Shown: positions 44,595 to 54,200, counted from the stretch's first letter. The stretch is 64,000 nucleotides of DNA from Paenibacillus qinlingensis (GCF_013204845.1 NZ_JABMKY010000026.1:1-64000); one strand, 5' to 3'. Notes: generated by a model not told the origin, from the letters alone. Numbers and translations: made by a program.

Positions 44595-45410
44595 CTACTG
44601 CAATGTAGCGAGTAGCTTATCATCAAACTCCTTGTCGGATTCCGGATAAGTTAATTCCATGCTTTCTAACGCGGACACGGCAATTTGCAGAACTGCCCAA
44701 TCCCGATACCAGCGATGGTTAGCAGGGACAATATACCAAGGTGCCGACTCCGAACTGCATTGTTTAATTACATCTTGATAAGCCGCTTGATACTCGTCCC
44801 AAGATTCACGTTCAACCAGGTCATTCTTATCGAATTTCCAACGCTTTGTTGGATCCTTGAGTCGATTTCTAAGCTTGGCCAGTTGGAAATCCGGCGAAAT
44901 ATGCAAGAAAATCTTTACTATCTTTACACCACTGCTCTCCAGTAATTTCTCAAAATGTTTGATATGTTTGAACCGTTGTTTGGCTTCCGAATCGTCAATT
45001 GATCGATGTACTCGGGTAATCAGTACATCTTCATAGTAAGACCGAATGAACGCTCCGATCATGCCTTTGGCAGGTGTTGCCTTATGTGCACGCCATAGAA
45101 AATCATGGGATGCCTCTTCTTCTGTTGGCGTTCGGAAACTTGTTGCTTGGAATCCTTGCGGATGCAGGCTTCCGAGCGCATGTTTCACGACACCATCTTT
45201 TCCACTGCAATCCATACCTTGAATGACGAACAAAACGGACCGCTTCTTTTCTGCGTAAAGCATATTTTGAAGAGCTTCCAATCGTTCCCTTAAACGTGCC
45301 ATATTCGGCTCGATATCATCTCTTTCATGATGAGCATTAGTATCGTTTGGATCTAATTCCGATAAATGCACTTTTTTACCTGGTTCACATCGAAAATCGT
45401 TGTTTGGCAT
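44595..45410 (-). CDS. ppk2: Polyphosphate kinase 2 family (polyphosphate:nucleotide phosphotransferase)
   Basis: 271 aa, a single-domain PPK2. Walker A GMDCSGKDG (residues 65-73), the RSYYEDVLITRVH motif (about 123-135) and the lid segment NRLKDPTKRWKFDKNDL are all present. Such enzymes transfer phosphate between polyphosphate and nucleoside mono- or diphosphates; the class (ADP or AMP as acceptor) cannot be fixed by eye. The ATG follows GAGGAGG. It sits between glgD and the DUF1003 gene, so polyphosphate-driven nucleotide recycling may be linked to glycogen synthesis, which consumes ATP at the GlgC step. Confidence 0.9.
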   Translation of the reverse strand: MPNNDFRCEPGKKVHLSELDPNDTNAHHERDDIEPNMARLRERLEALQNMLYAEKKRSVLFVIQGMDCSGKDGVVKHALGSLHPQGFQATSFRTPTEEEASHDFLWRAHKATPAKGMIGAFIRSYYEDVLITRVHRSIDDSEAKQRFKHIKHFEKLLESSGVKIVKIFLHISPDFQLAKLRNRLKDPTKRWKFDKNDLVERESWDEYQAAYQDVIKQCSSESAPWYIVPANHRWYRDWAVLQIAVSALESMELTYPESDKEFDDKLLATLQ

Positions 45411-45433
45411 ACTTGACCTCCTCTACCGTGTTG

Positions 45434-46570
45434 TCATGTGGTGGTGAAATCACCCATTTTTTCTGCCACGATGGGGTGGGCGAACTCGCCGCGCAAAATA
45501 GCTCCTTGTTCCACCACCACTTGTTTGTCCAAAATGACATAATCCAAATAGGCGTTCGCTTCGATCGCGCACTGATGCATTACGATACTATTTTTGATGC
45601 TAACGCCTCGATTCACCTTCACGCCTGGAAACAGAATGCTATTTTCCACATAGCCTTCAATGCTGCAGCCAGGTGCAATGAATGAGTTTCGAATTAAGGC
45701 TTGATCATGACAAGCCGTTTCCAGTTCCTCCTCTTGCCTAGTATAGACGGAATCATGGTTAATCATGAATTCACGCCAGCCATGTGGTTGCAGGAGATGC
45801 ATACTATGAGCATAGTAACTATCTACTGAATCCATAATAGCCACATACCCATGATTAGCATAGCCTTGAACATGAATATCGCCTAAGTGGCTCCAGATGA
45901 CTTCTTTTAAATATCTTTCACTACCCAGCCTCATACTTTGCTCGATTAACTCAATGAGCAAACTCCGTTTCATCACCATCGTGTCCAAATCGATATTTTG
46001 CGGTTTCAAGCTTGGTAACGCATGGTAAGTTGGCGCAACACGTATGACTCTGCCCTGATCATTCATTTCTAGGTTATAAGCATGACCAATATGCGCATGA
46101 CGATCCATCTCCGTTAAATGCTTATAGAGAATGGTAATATCAGCATCATTGTTCAGATGATAATCGACCATATTTTCAAAATTCATATGGTAAATGACAC
46201 TGCTAGGTGCAAGCAGAATATATGTTTCCGTGCAATTTTTCAAGTAATCAATATGACTGTACAGATGAAATAGATCCCCACGCATATCCTTGGCGAATTG
46301 GTAAGGAGGGAGAACCGTTACGCCGCCTTCAGTAGTCGTATTTAAGCCCCAATGATGCCCATCACCCACGTGTTCGAGGAGGGAGTCCGCTTTGCTATTC
46401 GCCAAAAGCATAACCTTCTGAATCCCCGAATTGCTCATATTGGAAAGCGCAAAGTCGACCATCCGATAACGCCCTGCAAAAGGCACGGCACCTACACATC
46501 GATTGCGTGTAAGTGTAGATAAGTCATCTTGTTCATTCATCAAATTGATCATCCCAAGAACATCCTTCAT
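45434..46570 (-). CDS. glgD: GlgD, non-catalytic partner of ADP-glucose pyrophosphorylase
   Basis: 378 aa. It has the nucleotidyltransferase fold with GRYRMVDFALSNMSNSGI and a C-terminal left-handed beta-helix (IEGYVENSILFPGVKVNRGVSIKNSIV), but the N-terminal GGxGxRL loop needed for ATP is replaced by NLMNEQDDLSTLTRNR. This is the hallmark of GlgD, which in Bacillota forms a heterotetramer with GlgC and raises its activity. The ATG follows AAGGAGGAG. It directly follows glgC. Confidence 0.93.
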   Translation of the reverse strand: MKDVLGMINLMNEQDDLSTLTRNRCVGAVPFAGRYRMVDFALSNMSNSGIQKVMLLANSKADSLLEHVGDGHHWGLNTTTEGGVTVLPPYQFAKDMRGDLFHLYSHIDYLKNCTETYILLAPSSVIYHMNFENMVDYHLNNDADITILYKHLTEMDRHAHIGHAYNLEMNDQGRVIRVAPTYHALPSLKPQNIDLDTMVMKRSLLIELIEQSMRLGSERYLKEVIWSHLGDIHVQGYANHGYVAIMDSVDSYYAHSMHLLQPHGWREFMINHDSVYTRQEEELETACHDQALIRNSFIAPGCSIEGYVENSILFPGVKVNRGVSIKNSIVMHQCAIEANAYLDYVILDKQVVVEQGAILRGEFAHPIVAEKMGDFTTT

Positions 46571-46593
46571 CGTACACTCCTCCTTAGCTTGGA

Positions 46594-47775
46594 CTACCCA
46601 AAGTACACCTGATTGGTCAGCTTGGCCGGAATAACCGCTGGATATTGACGTCTTACCGTTGTTCTCTCAGCAATGGTTGTGATCTCAAAGCCGTCTACCT
46701 GACCTACAACAGCTCCATCTTTAATGATAGCGCCTTCTCCTATAATAGCGTTACTTATGAGCACATTCTTACCAATTTGCACACCTGGCATGATGACACT
46801 ATTAAGTATTCTGCTATTTTCCCCAACCCTTACGTTATCAAATATCACGGAATGGCTGACATTTCCGAAGATCGTCGCCCCATCACCGATAACCGCATTA
46901 TTGACTCTGGCCGTCAAAGCAACGTGACTCTTCAATAGATTCTTAGTTTTGGTCAATACAGGCCACGTTTCCTGTTCCAATTGCAACTTAGGCGTATATC
47001 CCAGTAAATCCATATGGGATTCCCACAGGCTATGAATCGTGCCTACATCTTTCCAATATCCCTCGAACGGATACGCTGATAAATGGGCACCTCCAGCTAG
47101 TAGTCCCGGAATGATATTGTGCCCAAAATCATGGTCCGAAGCCTGATCTTTCGCATCTTGTTCCAACGATGATCGAAGAACATCCCAATTGAACAAATAC
47201 ACTCCCATGGAAGCGAGATTACTATCCGGCTTCAGTGGTTTCTCTTCAAAAGCTGTGACCCGGTGGTTTTCATCGGTGCTCATGATCCCAAACCGACTCG
47301 CTTCCTCCCATTTCACAGGGGTCACGGATATGGTAACATCCGCACCAGAAGCCTTGTGATGCTCGATCATCGCGCGGTAATCCATGCTGTAGATATGATC
47401 ACTAGAAATAATTAAGACATAGCTTGGATTCTGTTCCCGGAGGAAATCCAAATTCTGATATATCGCATCAGCCGTCCCCGAATACGCATTAGGCGCGCCA
47501 ACTTGTCTTTCAAATAGAGAGATCCCCCCTCTATCACTCTTCATCCCCCACGCTTCTCCTGTTCCAATATGAGCATGCAGAACAGCAGGTTTGTACTGCG
47601 TCAACACGCCTACTGTGTCAATGCCAGAATGGTGGCAATTGCTCAAAGAAAAGTCAATAATTCTATATTTTCCACCAAAATGGACAGCTGGCTTCGCAAT
47701 ATTTTTCGTCAACGGACTCAGTCTACTGCCCTCACCACCTGCTAAAAGCATAGCTACGCATTCCTGTTTCTTCAC
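46594..47775 (-). CDS. glgC: GlgC, glucose-1-phosphate adenylyltransferase
   Basis: 393 aa from a GTG at 47775, eight bases after AAGGATG and seven bases beyond the glgB stop; the longer frame to 47898 lies inside glgB and is rejected. The catalytic loop LLAGGEGSRLSPLTKNIAKPA is complete, followed by GGKYRIIDFSLSNC, the glucose-1-phosphate region (FEEKP, Glu and Lys) and a C-terminal beta-helix. It makes ADP-glucose from ATP and glucose-1-phosphate, the committed step of glycogen synthesis, in the cytosol. Size matches Bacillus GlgC (about 380 aa). Confidence 0.95.
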   Translation of the reverse strand: MKKQECVAMLLAGGEGSRLSPLTKNIAKPAVHFGGKYRIIDFSLSNCHHSGIDTVGVLTQYKPAVLHAHIGTGEAWGMKSDRGGISLFERQVGAPNAYSGTADAIYQNLDFLREQNPSYVLIISSDHIYSMDYRAMIEHHKASGADVTISVTPVKWEEASRFGIMSTDENHRVTAFEEKPLKPDSNLASMGVYLFNWDVLRSSLEQDAKDQASDHDFGHNIIPGLLAGGAHLSAYPFEGYWKDVGTIHSLWESHMDLLGYTPKLQLEQETWPVLTKTKNLLKSHVALTARVNNAVIGDGATIFGNVSHSVIFDNVRVGENSRILNSVIMPGVQIGKNVLISNAIIGEGAIIKDGAVVGQVDGFEITTIAERTTVRRQYPAVIPAKLTNQVYFG

Positions 47776-47782
47776 AATAATC

Positions 47783-49687
47783 TCATCCTTCCGTAGGCAT
47801 ATATTTGAGGATAACCGCTGCAAGTGGCGGTATATGAACTGAAATACTTTGAGGATAACCCTGACAAGACCATTCCTCAGTTTCCAAACTATTGTCATTG
47901 GTTATTCCTGAACCACCAAATTCCAACTTATCGCTGTTAAAAACCTCCTGATAGCGCCCAGGCTCCATAACCCCAAGGCGATATCCCTCATGCGCTTCAA
48001 GCTTGAAGTTGCTAATTATAATAAGCTGTTCATGGTTGGTCTTCGATTTTCGCAACAGCGTTACCAGACTATCTTCTTTATCATCTGCAACTAATGAGGT
48101 AAAGCCATCCGACTCAAAATCAAGTTCCCACAATGCTTTTTCATCTATGTAAAAATGGTTCATCTGTTTCACAAATTCCGCAAACTGCTGATGCTCTTCA
48201 TTCTTAAGCAATCCCCATGCCAAGGAATCCTCAGCATTCCAATCGTCCATTTGACCGAATTCAGTGCCCATAAAAAGCAGCTTTTTACCCGGATGTCCCA
48301 TCATATACGTATAAAGCACACGCAGATTAGCAAAACGCTGCCAATTATCTTCTCCCGACATTTTACCTACCAAGGATTTTTTCGGATAATCCATTTCGTC
48401 ATGAGAATAAGGCAAGACATAATTCTCTTCCGTTGTCCCCAGCAGTGAGCGAGTTAACCGATCTTCCTGTCCACTTCGTTCGTTTTGATTTTTCTTCATA
48501 AATTCCAACGTATCCCAAGTAAAGGCTAAATTCCATTTATAATTAAATCCTAGTCCGCCATGCTCAACCGATGTGGTGACACCCGGATAAGCGCTGGAGT
48601 CTTCTGCAATCATGAGCACATTCGGATATCTGGAAAATACGACTGCATTTAATTTCTGTAAGAAAGCAATTCCTTCCAGATTCTCCTCTCCACCATATTC
48701 GTTCTGAATGTATTCCTCTTCTGGCCGATTAAAATTCAACGTTAACAGACTATAGACAGCATCGACTCTTAATCCATCCACGTGATACATATCCATCCAA
48801 AAGAGAGCATTCGAAATTAAAAAGCTAACGACTTCCGGCTTACCATAATCGAAAATATACGTCCCCCATGTCGGATTCTCACCTTTGCGACTATCCGCGT
48901 ATTCATAGAGGGGGGAGCCATCAAATCGAGATAAGCCATGCGCATCCCTGCAAAAATGAGCAGGGACCCAATCCATAATTACGCCGATTCCCTTTTGATG
49001 ACAACGATCAACAAAGTACATAAAGTCTTTCGGTGATCCAAATCGGCTTGTTACCGAATAGTAACTGGTTACTTGATATCCCCACGATGAGTCTAGTGGA
49101 TGTTCGGCTAAAGGCATGAGCTCAATATGCGTATACCCCCGGTCGTGAACGTAATCGACTAGTTCATCTGCTAATTCCACATAACTATAAAATCCGCCAT
49201 CCTCCTTGCGCCTCCAACTACCCAAATGTACCTCATAGATGAGAAGCGGCTGCTGCAAGTGTTGATTCGACGTGTTGTTCTCCAACCAATCTTCATCCTG
49301 CCATTCATAATTTTCAAGCGAAGCAATAATGGAAGCGGTTTCTGGTCGAACCTCCGTATGAAACGCATAGGGATCCGCCTTCAAATAACGATCTCCGTCC
49401 AGCGTAACGATTTCATATTTGTATAAAGTGCCTTCTTCCAGCTCGGGTATGAACAGCGTCCAAATACCTTCCTGCATGGTCATCGCATGATGTGTACCAT
49501 CCCAACCGTTAAAGCTGCCGGATACGTTCACCTGCTTGGCATTCGGTGCCCACACAGCGAAGTTGACTCCTTTGCAGCCCTCGCGTTCTTCCAAATGAGC
49601 TCCAAGAAATTGATAGCTTTGATACTGTGTGCCCTCATGCAGCAAATAGAAATCATCCGTGTTTGATTTCGAGGCGATCAATGTCAT
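47783..49687 (-). CDS. glgB: GlgB, 1,4-alpha-glucan branching enzyme
   Basis: 634 aa from the ATG at 49687 (GGGGAGG eight bases upstream). N-terminal CBM48 domain (VNFAVWAPNAKQVNVSGSFNGW), GH13 barrel with nucleophile Asp309 in DGLRVDAV, acid/base Glu362 in MIAEDSS and Asp430 in YSHDE, then the C-terminal beta domain. It makes alpha-1,6 branches in glycogen. It is first in the operon glgB-glgC-glgD-ppk2-DUF1003. Glycogen synthase (glgA) and phosphorylase (glgP), usually in the same Bacillota operon, are not in the window. Confidence 0.95.
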   Translation of the reverse strand: MTLIASKSNTDDFYLLHEGTQYQSYQFLGAHLEEREGCKGVNFAVWAPNAKQVNVSGSFNGWDGTHHAMTMQEGIWTLFIPELEEGTLYKYEIVTLDGDRYLKADPYAFHTEVRPETASIIASLENYEWQDEDWLENNTSNQHLQQPLLIYEVHLGSWRRKEDGGFYSYVELADELVDYVHDRGYTHIELMPLAEHPLDSSWGYQVTSYYSVTSRFGSPKDFMYFVDRCHQKGIGVIMDWVPAHFCRDAHGLSRFDGSPLYEYADSRKGENPTWGTYIFDYGKPEVVSFLISNALFWMDMYHVDGLRVDAVYSLLTLNFNRPEEEYIQNEYGGEENLEGIAFLQKLNAVVFSRYPNVLMIAEDSSAYPGVTTSVEHGGLGFNYKWNLAFTWDTLEFMKKNQNERSGQEDRLTRSLLGTTEENYVLPYSHDEMDYPKKSLVGKMSGEDNWQRFANLRVLYTYMMGHPGKKLLFMGTEFGQMDDWNAEDSLAWGLLKNEEHQQFAEFVKQMNHFYIDEKALWELDFESDGFTSLVADDKEDSLVTLLRKSKTNHEQLIIISNFKLEAHEGYRLGVMEPGRYQEVFNSDKLEFGGSGITNDNSLETEEWSCQGYPQSISVHIPPLAAVILKYMPTEG

Positions 49688-49774
49688 GCCGCTTCCTCCC
49701 CGTGTGTTTAATTTAATCCTAATTACACACATCCGAGTGGATTGAAACAGCAAACGGATAACTTCTTGTACGCA

Positions 49775-49807
49775 CAAAAAAACACGATGCCATTTTGGCT
49801 CGTGTTT
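49775..49807 (-). terminator. Terminator of the hybrid kinase/SARP operon
   Basis: ACACGA-GCC-AAAAT-GGC-A-TCGTGT on the minus strand, with one bulged base, is followed by seven T. It begins directly after the regulator stop at 49811. Confidence 0.75.
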
Positions 49808-49810
49808 GTA

Positions 49811-50908
49811 TTATGAAATCACATCTTCCAGTCGCATATCTGGCGACGTTCCAAGCTCTCGCTGCAGTAGTTGCTCCAATTCATGATATTGCCTCATCGC
49901 TTCATGTTTCCGGCCCAGTTCTGCATACAACCGCATCATTTTGTAATGAATGTCTTCTCTCATGGCATCAATCTTCAGCATTTCACTGTAGTAATGAAGC
50001 GTTTGATTCGGGCGATCATGCATCCGATGATGCCCCGCGGTCAGCTCCAACAAATCAATGTACTGCTGCTCTAACGAGCGGCTGATTTCGATGGCCCACT
50101 CATAGGACCTTCCTTTTAACAGCGGTCCCTTATATAACGCCTCCGCCTGTTCCAACATAATTGCGCTCTCATCAGGCGCTCGTCTAAGTTCCTTAATCAG
50201 TCGCTCGAACTCATATAGATCGCACCTTAGGTCGTCGGATTCTAAGCGTATCTCGTTTCCCGTCGTTATAATGCCGCCGCCAGATCGGTCGTATCCGACC
50301 GCTTTCCGAATCGCATACAGCGTCGAATTCAAATTCTTCAATGCGTTGTCCGGGGCTAGATTCTGCCACAACGTTTCTGTCACTTCCTCCCTGGCGACCG
50401 TTCTTTTGCAAGCCAGGAAAGCAAACAATTCCTCTGTTTTCGGAGTTCGCAATCGAATCGTTTCTTTCTTCCCTTCGTTCGTACGGCGTATAATTTTCAA
50501 ACCATCGAACAGTTGCACGTCCAGGCTCGGGACAGGATCATCCTGCCGACGAACTCGGTGAATCTTCTCCATGGTGACGGCCAGTCTCTCCGACGTAACA
50601 GGCTTTACGATATAGTCCAGCACATTAATCGCATAGGCCCTAACCGCGTACTCATCGGAACCCGTCACTAAGACAATATCGATATTTCGCCGCATTTCCG
50701 ATAGCAATGCTGACAATCTCATTCCGTTAATATCAGGCATGGAGATATCGAGAAAGGCGACATCAACGTCATGCTCTTGGGCATACTCATATCCTTCTTG
50801 GGGATCTAAGAATGTCTCGATACTCCCGATTCCACCGATTTCCGACAACAAGCGCTTCAATCTTCTTATCGCCATTTCCTCGTCGTCTACGATCATTAAT
50901 CGCAGCAT
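49811..50908 (-). CDS. Response regulator with SARP-like (winged helix plus BTAD) output
   Basis: 365 aa. The receiver domain (1-115) has Asp8-Asp9-Glu10, phospho-acceptor Asp54 (VAFLDISMPDING) and Lys in YIVKPV. A winged-helix region follows (about 130-225, TEELFAFLACKRTVAREEV, LNSTLYAIRKAVG), then a bacterial transcriptional activation (BTAD) helical domain (about 230-365). This is the SARP architecture known from antibiotic regulators of actinomycetes, here as a two-component output. It begins three bases after the stop of the hybrid kinase, which must be its partner. Targets are unknown; the SLH protein at 54201 lies just upstream of both. Confidence 0.88.
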   Translation of the reverse strand: MLRLMIVDDEEMAIRRLKRLLSEIGGIGSIETFLDPQEGYEYAQEHDVDVAFLDISMPDINGMRLSALLSEMRRNIDIVLVTGSDEYAVRAYAINVLDYIVKPVTSERLAVTMEKIHRVRRQDDPVPSLDVQLFDGLKIIRRTNEGKKETIRLRTPKTEELFAFLACKRTVAREEVTETLWQNLAPDNALKNLNSTLYAIRKAVGYDRSGGGIITTGNEIRLESDDLRCDLYEFERLIKELRRAPDESAIMLEQAEALYKGPLLKGRSYEWAIEISRSLEQQYIDLLELTAGHHRMHDRPNQTLHYYSEMLKIDAMREDIHYKMMRLYAELGRKHEAMRQYHELEQLLQRELGTSPDMRLEDVIS

Positions 50909-50911
50909 ACG

Positions 50912-53900
50912 TTACGTCTCACCTCTTTCCAAAATTTGGCTTGTCGACAATTCCATCTCGACGCTCGTACCTTCGCCTTCCCGGCTGATGATGCGCAATG
51001 TCGTGCCATACAACAATCGCAGGCGCTGGCTAATGTTCCATAATCCAATGCCTCCGACCGCCGTATCCGGTTTCATGATGGACTTCAGATGATGTTCGTT
51101 CATGCCGCAGCCGTTGTCTTCAATACGTATTAATACATCACCTTGTCCCCCTTCAATGACGGTCAATTTGACCGTCCCACCTTTCGAACGGGACATGACG
51201 CCGTGTCGAATCGCATTCTCCACAATTGGCTGAATGACGAGAGGGGGGATCATTACCCCAAGATTCGCATCCAAGACATATTCGACCTTCAGCCTCGCGC
51301 CAAATCTCGCCTGTTCAATGGCTACATAAGATTTGACGAGTTCCAACTCGTTCTCCAGCGTAGTTAACGCTTCGAGGTGCTTGAAATCAAAGCTGCTTCT
51401 CAAATAGCTCGATAATCGAAGCGTTAGTTGCTCCGCCTGCTCGGCATCAATTAAACACAATTCCGCAATCGCCGTAAGTGCGTTATATAGAAAATGAGGT
51501 TTTATCTGCGAACGTAGAAAAGCGATCTCTGCATTTCTGGCCAGCTTGACGGAAGATTTCAGCTCGCTCAAATTACGTACGCGCGCCATCAGTTCCTCAG
51601 ATTCGAACGGCTTCGCAACAACATCGTTCGCTCCATTTTCCAACGCGATCCGAATATCCTCACTGCTGTTGCGGGCCGTCAGCACGAGAACTGGCAGCTC
51701 GAACGGCGAGAATCTTTCCCTAATCCTCGCAAGTACTTCGTAACCCGACATGTCCGACATGATGAGATCCAGCACGACAAGGGAAATATCTGGTTGACTG
51801 AACAACGTTTCCAAGGCCAGTTGACCTCTGTCGACAACAATGAATGTTCGCCCATCCAGTTTGAACATGTTCATCATACTTTGCATATTTGCAAAGTCGT
51901 CATCCACCAGCAAGATGGGTTCCTTTTCTTTCCCCGCAACATAAAGCGGATACTCCGTAGGGTGCGTATTGACCGTTCCAGAAAGTGGCAGTCCGACTGA
52001 ATCAGTTATCCTTCCGTCGTTAATCGGTTCGAGATTTTGTCCTGCGAGCGGCAATGTGAATCGGAATGTTGCCCCTCTACCCGGCTCTGAATCAACTTCG
52101 ATTTGTCCGCCATGCAGCTCCACCAGACGCTTCGTAATACTGAGCCCGAGCCCGGTGCCGCCGTAATCAGTCACTCCGCCTTGCTCGAAATCCAGAAAAA
52201 TCCTTTCATGCATATTACCAGTGATCCCAATTCCTGTATCGCTCACTCGCACTTCCATCCATTCTCCCCGGATTTCGGTGCTCACTTCGACGGTCCCTTG
52301 ATTAGAAAACTTAATCGCATTACCGATTAAATTGTGCAAAATTTGAATGAGGCGATTACCATCCGCATAAGCGAGAGGTAAATGATCCGGCACACTGTTG
52401 ATGAGCTTCGTACTTCTACCCTCCAGCAAAAAGCCGTGAATCTGAATAACCGATTCGACATACGATTTCACATCGACTGCACTTCGTTGTAACGCCAAAT
52501 CACCGTGTTTGAGCTTTGAGTAATCGAGTAATTCGTTTACGAGCATCATCAGCCTTCTGCCGCTGTCAACCACGATGGTCATGTTGCGAGACTGGGTGTC
52601 AGTAAGCTTCCCTTCCACTCCTTTAACCAATGACTGGGAAATATGTACAATTGCATTGAGCGGTGTACGTAATTCATGGGACGTATGCGACAGAAAGTCG
52701 TCTTTGATTTTATCGAGTCGCAATAGCTGGTCCTTCATCCTGTCCACCGTCTGGTAAGCTTCAAAAAAGCGCAGTACAACAACAGGTACCATCACGACAT
52801 TAAAAATAATAATGCAAAACTGAGCCAGCGAGGCACTACTATGAATCCCTATTGCGAAAAAAATAACGTCCAGCGAATACATATTAATCATCAGCACAGC
52901 CATGCACAGCATCAATAATTTAAACCTTATCCCTCTCTCGCCTCGGACAAACAATTGTGCGGATACGAGAAAATTCCAAATTTGAACGATTTGATACAGA
53001 AGCACAATATAGTATTGAATTGGCGTATACGCCGGTATGGATAGTATTGGAATAAGGAGCATAAATACAATTAACGCGAACGAAACCACTTGTGTAATCC
53101 GTAATGACAGCTTGCTTCGATGCAAATGATGGAAAAAAAGCGCTAATGCCAAACAACCGGAAACCGAAACGAAATCCTTAATTTTATAAAGGACTTCGAA
53201 AGATAATCTGCCCTCCACCAAAAAGAACAGCGATCGCTCTCCCATTAGTCCATGATACAACCCGAACATTAGACAGATTGAAGCCAATAACAAAAGCGAA
53301 TTGTCTCTAATGCGATAAGCGGAGGCAGCCACGTAACAGATCAAATAAATTAGCGTCAGCGTACCTAGAATACCTAGTACGAAAAAATCCTTACTGAGCG
53401 CTAACTGCCGTTCTGCGATCAATGCGTCGGCTGACCCAAAGCGCAACGAATCGACGATACCTGAATTTACATAATCGTAGTTAGCCGCTTGCACGATAAT
53501 CTCGATGCGCCCTTGGTTTGCGGAAAAAACACCAAGCTGAGGGCTGTTACCCGAGCGATAGCTCGATTTGATGTCTCCTGACGTTTGCCCATCGGCCAGC
53601 AGCTTGCGTCCATTTACATAAATCTCGCTGGCAAAACGAATATTCGTTTTCTTCAATGCCAACTCTCCAGAATAGGAGAGCCCCGTTAACACCATCCTGT
53701 ACGTCGCTGCTCCATAAACCGGCAGCTCGACGCCATTAATCAGCTTTCCGTTCCACGGGGATGGGACTTTCATATAGGAAACGCCTCTAGAATCAGGCAA
53801 TTTCGAAGGCTGTTGGAAATCAGCTGGCGTTAGTAACTGATTCCAGTAGAACTCCCACTCGCCATCCAACGGAATAACTGGATCGTCGTCGGGATTCCAC

Positions 53901-54091
53901 CCCTCAAGATCTAAGACCCCATGCTGTACGATCCGCTGGTTTTGCTGCTGGCCCCCTCCGAACTTCCCAGAAAGAGGGACGAGCGAAAAACCGATCAATC
54001 CGATAACAGCGACAAGCAAGACCCTTGCAAGCCAAGATATTCTCTCGTTTCGAATCGTTCTCCTCCTCCTTCCTGAACAGTTACTTAACAA
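50912..54091 (-). CDS. 7TM-DISM hybrid sensor kinase with two kinase modules and an internal receiver
   Basis: Up to 1059 aa. In order: one membrane helix (about 20-40), an extracellular galactose-binding-like domain (about 55-215, LDGEWEFYWNQLL), seven membrane helices (about 233-445), a HisKA domain with His472 in SHTSHELRTPLN, a first ATPase domain (about 575-685, GTGLGLSITKRL), a receiver (about 723-840, Asp775 in LVVLDLIMSDMSG), and then a second, LytS-type kinase with His866 in SQIKPHFLYNAL and its own ATPase (about 945-1055, IVENAIRHG, DNGCGMN). The start is uncertain: the TTG at 54091 lies upstream of a strong AGGAGG, and the codon six bases after that site is ATT (54055). It is co-transcribed with the SARP-like regulator. 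Confidence 0.88.
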   Translation of the reverse strand: MLSNCSGRRRRTIRNERISWLARVLLVAVIGLIGFSLVPLSGKFGGGQQQNQRIVQHGVLDLEGWNPDDDPVIPLDGEWEFYWNQLLTPADFQQPSKLPDSRGVSYMKVPSPWNGKLINGVELPVYGAATYRMVLTGLSYSGELALKKTNIRFASEIYVNGRKLLADGQTSGDIKSSYRSGNSPQLGVFSANQGRIEIIVQAANYDYVNSGIVDSLRFGSADALIAERQLALSKDFFVLGILGTLTLIYLICYVAASAYRIRDNSLLLLASICLMFGLYHGLMGERSLFFLVEGRLSFEVLYKIKDFVSVSGCLALALFFHHLHRSKLSLRITQVVSFALIVFMLLIPILSIPAYTPIQYYIVLLYQIVQIWNFLVSAQLFVRGERGIRFKLLMLCMAVLMINMYSLDVIFFAIGIHSSASLAQFCIIIFNVVMVPVVVLRFFEAYQTVDRMKDQLLRLDKIKDDFLSHTSHELRTPLNAIVHISQSLVKGVEGKLTDTQSRNMTIVVDSGRRLMMLVNELLDYSKLKHGDLALQRSAVDVKSYVESVIQIHGFLLEGRSTKLINSVPDHLPLAYADGNRLIQILHNLIGNAIKFSNQGTVEVSTEIRGEWMEVRVSDTGIGITGNMHERIFLDFEQGGVTDYGGTGLGLSITKRLVELHGGQIEVDSEPGRGATFRFTLPLAGQNLEPINDGRITDSVGLPLSGTVNTHPTEYPLYVAGKEKEPILLVDDDFANMQSMMNMFKLDGRTFIVVDRGQLALETLFSQPDISLVVLDLIMSDMSGYEVLARIRERFSPFELPVLVLTARNSSEDIRIALENGANDVVAKPFESEELMARVRNLSELKSSVKLARNAEIAFLRSQIKPHFLYNALTAIAELCLIDAEQAEQLTLRLSSYLRSSFDFKHLEALTTLENELELVKSYVAIEQARFGARLKVEYVLDANLGVMIPPLVIQPIVENAIRHGVMSRSKGGTVKLTVIEGGQGDVLIRIEDNGCGMNEHHLKSIMKPDTAVGGIGLWNISQRLRLLYGTTLRIISREGEGTSVEMELSTSQILERGET

Positions 54092-54144
54092 TATAAATTA
54101 TTTCGTTGTTGTCATCGTGAATTCCTATTCGGCACGCGCCTTAC

Positions 54145-54184
54145 AATGAAAATAAAACCGCTTCAATACGAAGCGGTTTCTTTG
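54145..54184 (-). terminator. Terminator of the NHL/SLH protein gene
   Basis: AACCGCTTC/GAAGCGGTT (loop of five) followed on the minus strand by TTATTTTC, about 20 bp after the stop codon at 54201. On the plus strand TTTCTTTG follows, so it may act both ways. Confidence 0.75.
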
Positions 54185-54200
54185 TTTAACTAACAGGTGC

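Noticed and set aside
46594..47898. Longer GlgC starting at 47898
   Set aside because: The extra 41 codons overlap the end of glgB in another frame; the GTG at 47775 has a good ribosome site and gives the family's usual length.
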